Positions 1-8,534 of a stretch of DNA of 64,000 nucleotides are shown piece by piece; position 1 is the stretch's first letter; every line of letters starts with the position of its first letter. The DNA comes from Paraneptunicella aestuarii. GTDB taxonomy: Bacteria > Pseudomonadota > Gammaproteobacteria > Enterobacterales > Alteromonadaceae. Both the position numbers and the translations under genes were made by a program. Where the stretch lies: positions 2,046,001 through 2,110,000 of the forward strand of contig NZ_CP074570.1 in assembly GCF_019900845.1 (NCBI RefSeq). Direction: 5' to 3'. The notes under the pieces are model-generated. The model ran no database searches, was not told where the DNA came from, and worked only from the letters and a program-made list of their open reading frames with translations.

Positions 1-543
1 AACAGGTTCGCCAAATTGAGTTATCCACAATTAAAGACGCTTTTTCTGTGAATAACCTGGTTTTTAACCTCTCAACCTATAAAACTTGTTGTCCGAGCTA
101 GCCGCGAAACAGCTTGGTTGGTGCGATTATAACGTAATATAGCTACACATTCATTGCTTAATATCAGCTGGTTGGAGAGGGGAAGTCGATACCTTAGCGT
201 TCTCAGGCGTGAGACAGGCGATGACTAAAAGCCAATCTGTTTACTTTAATTTTATGGGGTTGTATGGTTATAATCCGGTGCTTCTTTGGGGGCTTTGTTG
301 TTGTGCGTTATTTTTAAAGAAGGTTGATAAAATGCGCCTTGCTAGTGTGGGGCGCCTGTTGTAAACAATCTATTTTTTTGTTTTTTCTATTGTCTGTTTT
401 TTCTATTGAGAAGCGCGCTACGATCACAAAACACTGAAGAAGGCAAGGGGGATAAGGAGTATGTGGTTTATCCGTTAATGATGTTGCCATTCCTGTTCGA
501 GCAAATGTTCGTGTTATGGTTTTAGTCAGGGATTATACAAATA
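1..543. other. Non-coding region upstream of the Cmr operon
   Basis: No gene of reasonable size is visible and no CRISPR repeats are present. A perfect DnaA-box-like 9-mer, TTATCCACA, lies at 21-29, with a one-mismatch inverted copy at 47-55. A TATAAT hexamer at 269-274 could be a -10 box but has no good -35 partner. A 13-base T-rich direct repeat occurs at 380-392 and 396-408. A five-codon ORF (461-478) follows AAGGAG, and its stop overlaps the start of a 15-codon hydrophobic ORF (478-525). Whether these are leader peptides cannot be told. Confidence 0.5.
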
Positions 544-2292
544 ATGTCCAGAATTGCTGGAGAGCCTTTCCATTTTTTATGGCGCAAATATGCGTCTTAT
601 GTACATGATTTTTTCTTATTACTGCTTACGCTGATTTTTCTGATTAGCGTTAACTGGCTTGCAAAGCTGGTGATCCAGTTTTTCTTTGGCTCAAGTGCCG
701 ATGACAATACGCTTCTTTTGTTAAAACATCATAGTCTTACTGTAGCGAACCATTTTACTGTGCAGGTAAATCTGGTTTGGCTGGGGTTGTGTCTGCTGTT
801 GGGTGTGGTTGTGATTAAGGTTGTCTGGTATCACTTTTCCAAAACTCAACAGGAGCGCCGGGCGATGGACTTTGGGCATTACCCCGGCATTTCCTTGTTT
901 CCGGGAACCTTGCAACATGCGGCGTTATTAACCTTTCTGGTGTTTTTTGGCATTGCTCTGGGGTGGCTAAGCGACGGCATTAGTGCTGTGTTACAAAGCC
1001 ATTGGCTGAACAGTTCTCGGCTTTGGCTTTTTAGTGGCGGTTTGCTGCTTGTTTTAACCGTGTGCCAACGGTTGTCGCTTCAGTTGGGGGTTATTGTCGC
1101 GGTTAGTGCTTATACCTTGCTCCTTATGTATTGCACTGCTCCTCTGTGTTGGGCGTTGGTGTTGTCGTTGCTTACCGGATATGTATTTTTTGAGCAGGTG
1201 AAAGCTTATGCTCAACCCAAGAGCGTTACGTTAGGTAAAAATGAAGGGCATCCTGCTTTTGGCCATTTGATTGTGTTTTTATCTGCATTGAATAAGCCTG
1301 TGCAACAGGCTGTGTTTCCTGCCGATGTTCGAGAGCGTTTGCGCAGTCAACTCAATGATGTGGTGGATGAAGCCTTAATTCAAGCACTTGGGCAACCCGT
1401 CTGGCATAAAGACGGGGTTGATAAAATAAGGGATAAAGGCAAGACGATGCAAAAGGTTTTGCAAGATGATCCCAATCTGAAAGAGATAAAAAGTTTGCTA
1501 GACGATGCTCATTATTGGCTGGATTTTATTCGGCTGGTGTTGGCGTGTTGTGTGCAAAAATCAAAGGTGCTTGATTTAGAGAAACGAGATTTAAAGGCGT
1601 TAGATTTCCAAGGGCGAGAATTGCGCCCATTGCCAATATTGCTAAGCCAGGTTGTGTGTTTTGTTGATGCGGTTACCAGCAAGGTGACTAACTGGCAAAT
1701 GATGTTGATCGCGATGGAGCATCATCTCGGTTTTAACCGGTGTTCCAGGCTGGGTATGGGGCCTCCTGCCCCTTTGCCTTTGGTAGATGCCAGCAAGTTG
1801 AGAATGAGTTTTCTGCTGTCAAAAGATGAGCAGTTCTTTGGTAATACGAGTGCGTCCAGTATGAGTGAATTAGGCTTGTTGCAATCTGTTTTTGCGCTTT
1901 ATAGCGATCCTCAGTTAGGGGCCTTGCTTCAGCCCGCGAATTGCAATGGCAACAAGGTTTTCGACCCTAAAAAACAGTGCTTTGTATATATGGATACACA
2001 GGAGAAAGGCATGGTGTGCCAGAGCTTGTTTCATGCGTCATGCTCACAGGGAAAGGGCATTGATTTTGAAGATTATTATGCTTGCTTAACGGCTGTAAAT
2101 TCTGTTGCGAAGGCCGGTAATGTGCCTTTGCCCAATACTATTGTTGATTTTACCGGTGGCAAGAAGATCACCAGTATGGCTGCGACGATGGCATCAACTA
2201 CCAGCGATATGAAGGTGCAGTATGTTAGCAACGATTATCAGATAAAGGGCTATGACCTGCGGTATTACGATTTTGAAAAAATGGGAGGCTAA
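544..2292 (+). CDS. Multi-spanning membrane protein with C-terminal CARF-like domain; candidate cyclic-oligoadenylate-activated effector
   Basis: This 582-residue protein has about five or six hydrophobic helices in residues 22-215 and a soluble C-terminal half. The soluble part begins with a strand-like segment (about residues 241-250, HLIVFLSALN). Near its end it carries D535-F-T-G-G-K-K541 followed by small residues and a second strand (VQYVS). D-x-TGG-(T/K)-K is the signature loop of CARF ligand-binding Rossmann folds in type III CRISPR effectors. No nuclease motif is visible, so the membrane part is probably the output, as in Cam1, but it is far larger. The gene is first in the Cmr operon. 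Its end contains the ribosome site of cmr1, which starts four bases after its stop. A SAVED-like domain is the main alternative to CARF. The start has AGGGA eleven bases upstream. Membrane topology is clear; CARF identity and effector role are inference. Confidence 0.72.
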   Translation: MSRIAGEPFHFLWRKYASYVHDFFLLLLTLIFLISVNWLAKLVIQFFFGSSADDNTLLLLKHHSLTVANHFTVQVNLVWLGLCLLLGVVVIKVVWYHFSKTQQERRAMDFGHYPGISLFPGTLQHAALLTFLVFFGIALGWLSDGISAVLQSHWLNSSRLWLFSGGLLLVLTVCQRLSLQLGVIVAVSAYTLLLMYCTAPLCWALVLSLLTGYVFFEQVKAYAQPKSVTLGKNEGHPAFGHLIVFLSALNKPVQQAVFPADVRERLRSQLNDVVDEALIQALGQPVWHKDGVDKIRDKGKTMQKVLQDDPNLKEIKSLLDDAHYWLDFIRLVLACCVQKSKVLDLEKRDLKALDFQGRELRPLPILLSQVVCFVDAVTSKVTNWQMMLIAMEHHLGFNRCSRLGMGPPAPLPLVDASKLRMSFLLSKDEQFFGNTSASSMSELGLLQSVFALYSDPQLGALLQPANCNGNKVFDPKKQCFVYMDTQEKGMVCQSLFHASCSQGKGIDFEDYYACLTAVNSVAKAGNVPLPNTIVDFTGGKKITSMAATMASTTSDMKVQYVSNDYQIKGYDLRYYDFEKMGG

Positions 2293-2296
2293 CTCA

Positions 2297-3679
2297 GTGA
2301 CAGTAGCATCAGATTTTGGCACGCGGATGGATGCTTTAAGTAATATAAGCGCCAGCCGCAGGTTGTATTGCGCAACGTTTGAAATTAACACCTGGCTGTT
2401 TATGCAAGGAGCGAGTAAAAAACTGGCGTTGCGAGAGGCTTCCATTAAAGGCGTGTTACGGTACTGGTGGCGCGCTTTGTATTGGCTAGAGGAAAGGGAA
2501 AAAGCCGCCAGAGAGCATCAAAATTATCAGGATATTAACAACCTTGCCTTACAAACCTTGCATAAAAGGGAGCTGGATTTATGGGGGGGCACAGAGGGGG
2601 CTTCCAGGGTCAGGTTAAAGGTGGTTCAAAACAAAGAGTATGCAAATCAGTCTTCTAATTCAGTGCCGTCTTCGATAGGTTATGGGCTTGGGCAGGGTAT
2701 TTATAATAAGGAGATTCTTCGCCCGTATTATACCGGTGGCACTTTTTCTCTGAAAATTGAACTGGATAAGTCGCTGGATGAAGTGTCGGTGCAATCGGTA
2801 CTTAATGCGGTTTTGTGTTTGCATCAATTTGGTTGCTTGGGCGCGAGAAGTCGGAATGGTTTTGGTTCCGTGACCTTGTCGAAACTAACGCATAATGACA
2901 GGGACGTACTTCAATTTCATGATACAGCGTTGAGCAAACATCTTGATAAGGTGCTTAAGGGCAATGATTCATCAGAGTTTTACAGCGACGCTGATATTAA
3001 TGTTGACGATTTACCTCCTATTCCTGCATTTAGCCGCCATACACAAATAATAGAGGGCAAAGGCCATTCCCACTCTTCAACAGGGCGAGATGGTCAGCAG
3101 GTTTTAGCTGATTTGCTTGATGTATATAAGGAAGTAAGAAAATCCTATGCTAACGATGATAAGGCTTTTTTCGATTCTTATGCTAAGGATGGTTTTAAGC
3201 TCGAAAATTGGGATCCCAAAGACAAGCAAAATGATTTTCCGCAGCGCTTTTTTTTAGGAATGCCCATGGTCTGGAGTGTAAAGAGGGAGGGAGATAAGCC
3301 AAAAAATTATCGTATTGAGGCTAAGGCGTTTGATACTTCGGAGAATAATAATGGAAAAGCGATAAATCGCCGTGGTTCCATGTTTTTTATGAAAGTGGCG
3401 CGTTGTAAAAACACAAATAGCTATATCCATAGGGTGCTATTTATGCCGTCGTTATTTCTTCCTCTGTCCCCTAAAAAGGTGACTCCATTCGGAAAATTCA
3501 AGGCGGCCTGGAAAAGAAAGCCTGAGCACAATAAAAAGAATAGATTTGGCACGATGTTTAGTAAAGATTTTGCTATTTCTAGTGAGCAGCCTTATAGGGC
3601 TAATAAGGCGTTTTTTAGTAATTTTAAGAGGCAGTTATCCAGCTGCGAAGAAAACAGCGTGGAGACCGCCGATGAGTAA
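2297..3679 (+). CDS. cmr1: Type III-B CRISPR RAMP protein Cmr1
   Basis: Cmr1 is a RAMP subunit of the Cmr complex, at the end where the target RNA 3' region is held. The N-terminal part shows the RAMP pattern, with an L-R-E-A-S-I-K-G-V-L-R-Y-W-W-R-A stretch at about residues 40-60 that is typical of Cmr1. A later segment, F-G-C-L-G-A-R-S-R-N-G-F-G-S, is the glycine-rich RAMP loop. I chose the GTG at 2297 because GGAGG lies eight bases upstream. ATG 2327 in the same frame is the alternative and would remove ten residues. The product is 460 aa, within the family range. It overlaps cmr2 by eight bases. Confidence 0.9.
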   Translation: MTVASDFGTRMDALSNISASRRLYCATFEINTWLFMQGASKKLALREASIKGVLRYWWRALYWLEEREKAAREHQNYQDINNLALQTLHKRELDLWGGTEGASRVRLKVVQNKEYANQSSNSVPSSIGYGLGQGIYNKEILRPYYTGGTFSLKIELDKSLDEVSVQSVLNAVLCLHQFGCLGARSRNGFGSVTLSKLTHNDRDVLQFHDTALSKHLDKVLKGNDSSEFYSDADINVDDLPPIPAFSRHTQIIEGKGHSHSSTGRDGQQVLADLLDVYKEVRKSYANDDKAFFDSYAKDGFKLENWDPKDKQNDFPQRFFLGMPMVWSVKREGDKPKNYRIEAKAFDTSENNNGKAINRRGSMFFMKVARCKNTNSYIHRVLFMPSLFLPLSPKKVTPFGKFKAAWKRKPEHNKKNRFGTMFSKDFAISSEQPYRANKAFFSNFKRQLSSCEENSVETADE

Positions 3680-5765
3680 GCAATATTACTTCCATTTTTC
3701 TATTGGGCCGGTTCATCGTTTTGTTATGCAAGCGCGCAGAACTCGGGATTATTGGGCTGGTTCGTTTTTGCTGAGCTGGTTGACGGGTATTGGCTTGTAT
3801 AGTGCTCAAAAACGCCATGGTGAGAGTGTTTTACCTCTGTTACCTGATGATATGGGCAAGGCTTTTTCGGGGGAGGACGATAATCAAGATGCTTTCTTTA
3901 ATAATCTTCGTTTTGGGCGACTACCCAATAAAGCCACGATTAAATTGCCAGAAAACTTGAGCTGTGAACAACAGGTCGCTTTTGCAAATGATGTGATTGC
4001 TGAGATTCGCCAACACTGGCGAAGCCTGGCTGATAGAGTGTGGTGTCAGGACATTGAACCTTTTCTTGCTCAAGAGGGCTATGACAAAAAGCAGGATGTT
4101 GTTGCTAACTGGCAGCAGCAGGTTGAACATTTCTTTGATATTCGTTGGTGTATTAACAATGAATTGCTTGGTGGTAAAACCTTGCGTGCCAGAGGTATGT
4201 GGCGCACTCCGCAAAACAGCCTGAGCAACCGTCCTTCCTCGTCGTTATTAAATTGTATGTTAATTAAAGACTTACCTGAGTTGTCGGGGCAGGTTAGTCA
4301 ACAGGATGCAAAAGACAAATTTTGGAACCGGCTAAGAGACTTTCATCGGAACGCCGATACGGTAAAACTGCGCCTGGTTCACGATATTCGTGACGGCGAG
4401 TTTTTAAGCGCTATTGCTTATATTAAACGCCGTTTTAGCTCGGTGTTTCAGTATGATAATGGCAACATCAAGGGCTGGAAAATCACTCCCAGAGTGCCTT
4501 CTTTGGCATATGTTGCTGCCACTCCCTGGTTAATTTCCTTGCTGGAGGCACTTAAACAGTCTGATAAGGTTGATGCGGCAAAAGCAAGTGTGGAATGTTA
4601 TCGTCAGGCTCTTAGTGATTTGGTGCGAGAAAAACCGAATTTTGACCAGGCTAGCAATGAAGAAGAGATTGCTGTTCAGGGAGTAGAAGAGGTGGCGCGA
4701 GGTTATGACTACTTAAGTGAATTAGCTGAAACAGACGGAACTTACTTTTACATTAATGAGCTTCAGAATTACCGTAATTTTGAGGGCTATAAACCAAATG
4801 ATGCTCGTTTCTCATCACGTAGCCAAGAAGCGATTAAGGCACTAAAAGCACTTATGAAGCTGAATAACGACGAGGCTTCACCGAGTGCTTATTACGCTAT
4901 GCTGAGTATGGATGGTGACCGTTTTGGTGATTTGCTCAAGCATTTGGAACCTTCGTCTATTCCAGACTTTAATCTTATGCTTGCTGGTTTTATCACTCAG
5001 GTGAATGAGATTGTACGACGCCACAACGGTTTTGTTATTTATGTTGGAGGGGAAGATGTTCTGGCGCTTACACCTGCCAACAGTGCTTTGCGTTGTGCAA
5101 CTGAATTACGCCAGGCGTTTATTGCCTGTAGTCAGGATTTTTTACACAACATCAATGTTGATTTGCCCAAGGTGACGGCTTCAACATCGGTCTGTTTTGC
5201 ACACTATAAAATTCCATTAAGCAAAATCATTCAGGAGGGCGAGCGCTTGTTGAACCATGTTGCTAAAACGCAATGTGGCCGGGATGCGGTTGCGGTAAGT
5301 TTGTGGGGACAAGGGCAGTGTTTTTTCACTTATTCAAGCCCTTGGAATGAGTTTATTACTCCGCTTGCTGCTGGAGATGCGGGTGACAGCGGCAGTGATG
5401 ACAAAAGCGATCTGTTGCCTGTTGAGTATTTGGCTGAACTGTTCAAAGGGAAGCAGTTTGGGCGCAGTTTTTTGCACAGGGTAAAGCAACGCTATGAGGA
5501 GCTTAACAGCATTCAAAATAACGAGACGATAAAAGGATTGGTATTGTCTGATTTAGGGCGTTCAGGCTATCAGAGTGGACAGGATGGTGAACTGGAACCT
5601 TTGCTGGTTGAACATCTTTTGGCGTTTTCCCGGATACGTACCAATCATTCGCAGGATGTGCCTGTTGCGTCCCGTGCCTTGTCTCATGTCTATAGCCCGG
5701 ATGCGTTGAGCTTATTGATGTTTGTTGCGGGTGATTATCGCGGCAGCCGTCGAAACGATGGCTAA
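3672..5765 (+). CDS. cmr2: Cmr2 (Cas10), HD-less, with variant cyclase motif GGED
   Basis: This is the large subunit of the Cmr effector complex and the likely source of cyclic oligoadenylates. From ATG 3672 it is 697 aa. It opens directly with the Palm1 segment (IGPVHRFVMQARRTRDYWAG), so the N-terminal HD DNase domain of the longer Cmr2 forms is missing. Palm2 keeps the metal-binding M-D-G-D-R-F-G-D segment (D414, D416). Its catalytic loop is V-G-G459-G-E461-D462 where most Cas10 proteins have GGDD. The acidic charge is kept, and GGEE/GGDE forms are active in related cyclases, so activity is plausible but unproven. The reading frame is open further upstream, but that part lies inside cmr1 and does not look like Cas10. 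Cmr3 follows after 15 bases. Confidence 0.93.
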   Translation: MSKQYYFHFSIGPVHRFVMQARRTRDYWAGSFLLSWLTGIGLYSAQKRHGESVLPLLPDDMGKAFSGEDDNQDAFFNNLRFGRLPNKATIKLPENLSCEQQVAFANDVIAEIRQHWRSLADRVWCQDIEPFLAQEGYDKKQDVVANWQQQVEHFFDIRWCINNELLGGKTLRARGMWRTPQNSLSNRPSSSLLNCMLIKDLPELSGQVSQQDAKDKFWNRLRDFHRNADTVKLRLVHDIRDGEFLSAIAYIKRRFSSVFQYDNGNIKGWKITPRVPSLAYVAATPWLISLLEALKQSDKVDAAKASVECYRQALSDLVREKPNFDQASNEEEIAVQGVEEVARGYDYLSELAETDGTYFYINELQNYRNFEGYKPNDARFSSRSQEAIKALKALMKLNNDEASPSAYYAMLSMDGDRFGDLLKHLEPSSIPDFNLMLAGFITQVNEIVRRHNGFVIYVGGEDVLALTPANSALRCATELRQAFIACSQDFLHNINVDLPKVTASTSVCFAHYKIPLSKIIQEGERLLNHVAKTQCGRDAVAVSLWGQGQCFFTYSSPWNEFITPLAAGDAGDSGSDDKSDLLPVEYLAELFKGKQFGRSFLHRVKQRYEELNSIQNNETIKGLVLSDLGRSGYQSGQDGELEPLLVEHLLAFSRIRTNHSQDVPVASRALSHVYSPDALSLLMFVAGDYRGSRRNDG

Positions 5766-5780
5766 AAGGAGCGTTGAACT

Positions 5781-7106
5781 ATGAGTAACAATAACAAAAG
5801 CCATTCTCTTCGCTTTTCTGTCATGGACAGTCTATTTTTGCGTGAAGGGCGTAATTATGAAGATGTGGGAGGGCTGCCTGTTGCAAGTCAGAAACTCCCA
5901 AGCTTACGTACCCTCTATGGTGCTGTTCGCGCCCGGTTATGGGAGTTATTACCTGCCCATGAGCGAAAAAATATTATTGGTGACAGCTCTGATGATGCGC
6001 CTCAATTAAGAATGTCGGCTTTGCGTTTATCGCTGAATGACAAGGTATATGTGCCTTGTCCTCGTGATATTGCCCTGTTGGAAATCGCAAAAGAAAGTGC
6101 CTCGCCAGATGGTACGTCTCATGAAGAAATACGCTATTTTGAGCCGGGTGAGCCAGTGCTGTGTGATGTTGGTAATACAGAAACGGCGCAAACCAAAGAT
6201 GTATCAGGCAATCGCCCGCATTACTTCAGGATGCCTGAATTAGCTGGTTCAGATGAAAAGACGAGGGATACGAGCTTGTCTTTCGTATCAACCACTGTGT
6301 TACAACAATGGCTTAATCATGAGCCTGTGCATTTGGATCAAGCGTCACCAACCCCCGATTTTATTGAGCTGGAAGAGATCTTGTTGTCTGAAGTGCGTTT
6401 GGGAGTGGCTCTTGAAGGTCGGCAAGTCAAAGAAGGGCAATTGTACCAGACTGAACACTTGCGATTTTCTCATCAGTATTTTGGAGATTTGCAGTTTGAA
6501 GTGGATATTTATGGATTAAGCGAGCCTTTATTAAAGCAATTGAGCTCTGATTATGTGGCATACCCGTTACAGCGACTGGGTGCTGATGGGCGTTCGGTTG
6601 CTGCGCAGTTGCGCAGTTCAAATCCATGTATTTCAAGCTTTGTACATATGCAACCTGATGCTGAATGGGTAGTGGTGACTTTGCTAAGCCCCGCTATTGC
6701 ATCGTCAACTTACGGCTGCGGTTATTTACCTGTCAGCGATATTGAAAGTCGTTTTGAGCATGGCGCTAATGAGTCGGCTTTTGTTGGAGACTTAGACATT
6801 TTTGATGCTGCCAATATTGGTTCTGCCATGAATGTAAAAGTGGAGCAAGTGAGTGCTATTGTCGATAGACCTCAGTTTGATTCTGGCTGGGATATGGCTG
6901 GGCGTAAACCAAGAGAATCGCGGCAAGTGATCCCGGCCGGGAGCTGCTTTTATTTGCGTGCTACCGACGACCTTCTTAACTCTTTAACTTCAATACAGTC
7001 CTGGCAAGCTCCTGCTATTGGAAAACTAACACATATGGGCTTTGGTGCCATTGCCATTAAAACTGTCACTCGTAAATCCAAGGAGACAAACAATGACGTC
7101 CGCTGA
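5781..7106 (+). CDS. cmr3: Type III-B CRISPR RAMP protein Cmr3
   Basis: Cmr3 is the RAMP subunit that pairs with Cmr2 and holds the 5' tag of the crRNA. The N-terminus matches the family: a first strand (LRFSVMDSLFLREGRNY), then P-S-L-R-T-L-Y-G-A-V-R-A-R-L, the usual 'PxxxTxxGAlR' Cmr3 segment. Near the C-terminus, A-I-G-K-L-T-H-M-G-F-G-A is the glycine-rich RAMP loop. The product is 441 aa, a normal length. AAAGGAG lies a few bases before the ATG. The last 14 bases overlap cmr4, so the two genes are probably translationally coupled. Confidence 0.9.
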   Translation: MSNNNKSHSLRFSVMDSLFLREGRNYEDVGGLPVASQKLPSLRTLYGAVRARLWELLPAHERKNIIGDSSDDAPQLRMSALRLSLNDKVYVPCPRDIALLEIAKESASPDGTSHEEIRYFEPGEPVLCDVGNTETAQTKDVSGNRPHYFRMPELAGSDEKTRDTSLSFVSTTVLQQWLNHEPVHLDQASPTPDFIELEEILLSEVRLGVALEGRQVKEGQLYQTEHLRFSHQYFGDLQFEVDIYGLSEPLLKQLSSDYVAYPLQRLGADGRSVAAQLRSSNPCISSFVHMQPDAEWVVVTLLSPAIASSTYGCGYLPVSDIESRFEHGANESAFVGDLDIFDAANIGSAMNVKVEQVSAIVDRPQFDSGWDMAGRKPRESRQVIPAGSCFYLRATDDLLNSLTSIQSWQAPAIGKLTHMGFGAIAIKTVTRKSKETNNDVR

Positions 7107-8046
7107 GAATACAAATGCAATCAATAGCTGGATGGTTTTACTGACCGCTGAAACGTCTATTCACGCTGGCGCTGGCGATGGCAATGGGCTAATTGATTTG
7201 CCGATTATGCGAGAGGCTCAGAACCATTGGCCCTGTGTGTATGGTTCTGCCATGAAGGGGGCGATAAAAGCAAAGGCTGAAGGGGCGGGAAAGCAAAATG
7301 AGCAGTTATGGAATGCTACCTTTGGAAAAAATGAGAATGGTGACTCTAATGCTGGGCGTTTATTGGTAGGGGATGCTCGAATTTTAGCTTTACCAGTGCG
7401 CTGCCTGAATATGCCGACGGTAAAAGTGACGTGTGTTTCTGTATTGAAGCGTTTTGTGCGCGATGCCAAGCGACTTGGACTATTGAATACTGAATTTGAA
7501 CTTTCAAATGAATTAAATGCTTTATCTGTTGCTGAGCAAAATACGGCGTTAGCCGACAGCGACTTGCTCAGCCACCTTGATAATGACGTGTTGTACCTGG
7601 AAGAGCACAGGTTTCAAGTATCTACATGGGGAGAATCTTTGGGCGAGTTTTCGGAGCTATTACCGGCTGTGAATGAGATGGTTATAGTACGGGATGAGAT
7701 ATTTGGCCATTTGTGTACTCATGCTGTTCCCATTACTCCTCATATTCGTATTAACTCGAAAACCGGGACAGTGGTTGATGGCGCCTTGTGGTATGAAGAA
7801 AGTTTGCCAGCGGAATCCATATTGTATTGGCCTTTGAGTTTATCGCCTGTAGGTCGAAGTGAGTTAAGCAATAAGGACATTGCTGATTATGTGAATAACA
7901 CTGTGCTGGGGCAAGATGAGTCTTCTTCAACCCATCCCGCTTCTGCGCCCTATGTGCAAATAGGGGGAAATGAAACAGTGGGTATGGGATGGTGCAAGAT
8001 GGAATTGTTGTTCAAAGATGCTGGAGGCAAATCGGTATGCAATTAG
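7093..8046 (+). CDS. cmr4: Type III-B CRISPR RAMP protein Cmr4 (backbone, target-RNA nuclease)
   Basis: Cmr4 forms the repeated backbone of the Cmr complex and cuts bound target RNA every six bases. From ATG 7093 (AAGGAG upstream) the product is 317 aa. It shows S-I-H-A-G-A-G followed by L-I-D35-L-P-I-M-R-E and V-Y-G-S-A-M-K-G-A-I-K, the standard Cmr4 start. D35 sits where the catalytic aspartate lies in characterised Cmr4 proteins (D26 in Pyrococcus furiosus), so RNA cleavage is probably retained. A V-Q-I-G-G-N-E-T-V-G-M-G-W segment near the end is the RAMP glycine loop. It overlaps cmr5 by ten bases. Confidence 0.93.
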   Translation: MTSAENTNAINSWMVLLTAETSIHAGAGDGNGLIDLPIMREAQNHWPCVYGSAMKGAIKAKAEGAGKQNEQLWNATFGKNENGDSNAGRLLVGDARILALPVRCLNMPTVKVTCVSVLKRFVRDAKRLGLLNTEFELSNELNALSVAEQNTALADSDLLSHLDNDVLYLEEHRFQVSTWGESLGEFSELLPAVNEMVIVRDEIFGHLCTHAVPITPHIRINSKTGTVVDGALWYEESLPAESILYWPLSLSPVGRSELSNKDIADYVNNTVLGQDESSSTHPASAPYVQIGGNETVGMGWCKMELLFKDAGGKSVCN

Positions 8047-8534
8047 AATCGCAACAATTTGCAGAGACGGTATTTAAGTGGCTGGAAAGCGATGATATTA
8101 GGGAAATCGGTGTTAAGCGAATCAATAATCGGGTGAAGGCTGTTCCTGCGATGTTACAGAATAATGGTTTAATGATGACTCTCGTGACCCTGGAAGCTTC
8201 TTCGGATAAGTGCGATAAAAAAATAGGTCGTTTTATCTGTGAGTATTTACACGATGAAAGACTGGCATCGGCTGCTTCGGGAGAGGCGAATACAAACGAT
8301 GTTGCAAACAAGGCTACAAGCGATAACGCATTGCTATTGGATAAAACCATTACACAGCTACAAGCCTTGACACTGACGCGTTATTTTTTTGCTCAAACCA
8401 AAACAGCCCAGTTGGTTAATTGGGTGAAGCAGATCTCTCAGGCTAAAAAAGAACTGTCGGAGGCAACTAAGCAGGAAAAGCAAGATTCAGCAGATGCAGC
8501 AACAGCAGATACCGAGACTGGAGATGCAGGATGA
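8037..8534 (+). CDS. cmr5: Type III-B small subunit Cmr5
   Basis: Cmr5 is the small helical subunit that lines the Cmr complex along the crRNA-target duplex. From ATG 8037 the product is 165 aa and almost entirely helical by composition. The V-K-R-I-N-N-R-V-K-A-V-P-A-M-L-Q-N-N-G-L segment near the N-terminus resembles the conserved Cmr5 segment ending in 'P.mi..nGL'. The middle (about residues 80-100) is a polar insertion rich in A, S and N. The last 25 residues form an acidic, probably disordered tail (DSADAATADTETGDAG). Both make it slightly longer than a typical Cmr5. Position between cmr4 and cmr6 supports the call; the stop overlaps the cmr6 start as ATGA. Confidence 0.85.
   Translation: MQLESQQFAETVFKWLESDDIREIGVKRINNRVKAVPAMLQNNGLMMTLVTLEASSDKCDKKIGRFICEYLHDERLASAASGEANTNDVANKATSDNALLLDKTITQLQALTLTRYFFAQTKTAQLVNWVKQISQAKKELSEATKQEKQDSADAATADTETGDAG

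Noticed and set aside
21..55. Replication origin marked by DnaA boxes
   Set aside because: One perfect and one imperfect box are too few, and neither dnaA nor an AT-rich unwinding tract with further boxes is present.
1..543. CRISPR array beside the cmr operon
   Set aside because: No unit of 25-40 bases is repeated with regular spacing; only a 13-base T-rich repeat pair was found.
585..606. HEPN-like R-x(6)-H in the membrane effector
   Set aside because: It lies before the first membrane helix, outside any soluble domain, and is short enough to occur by chance.
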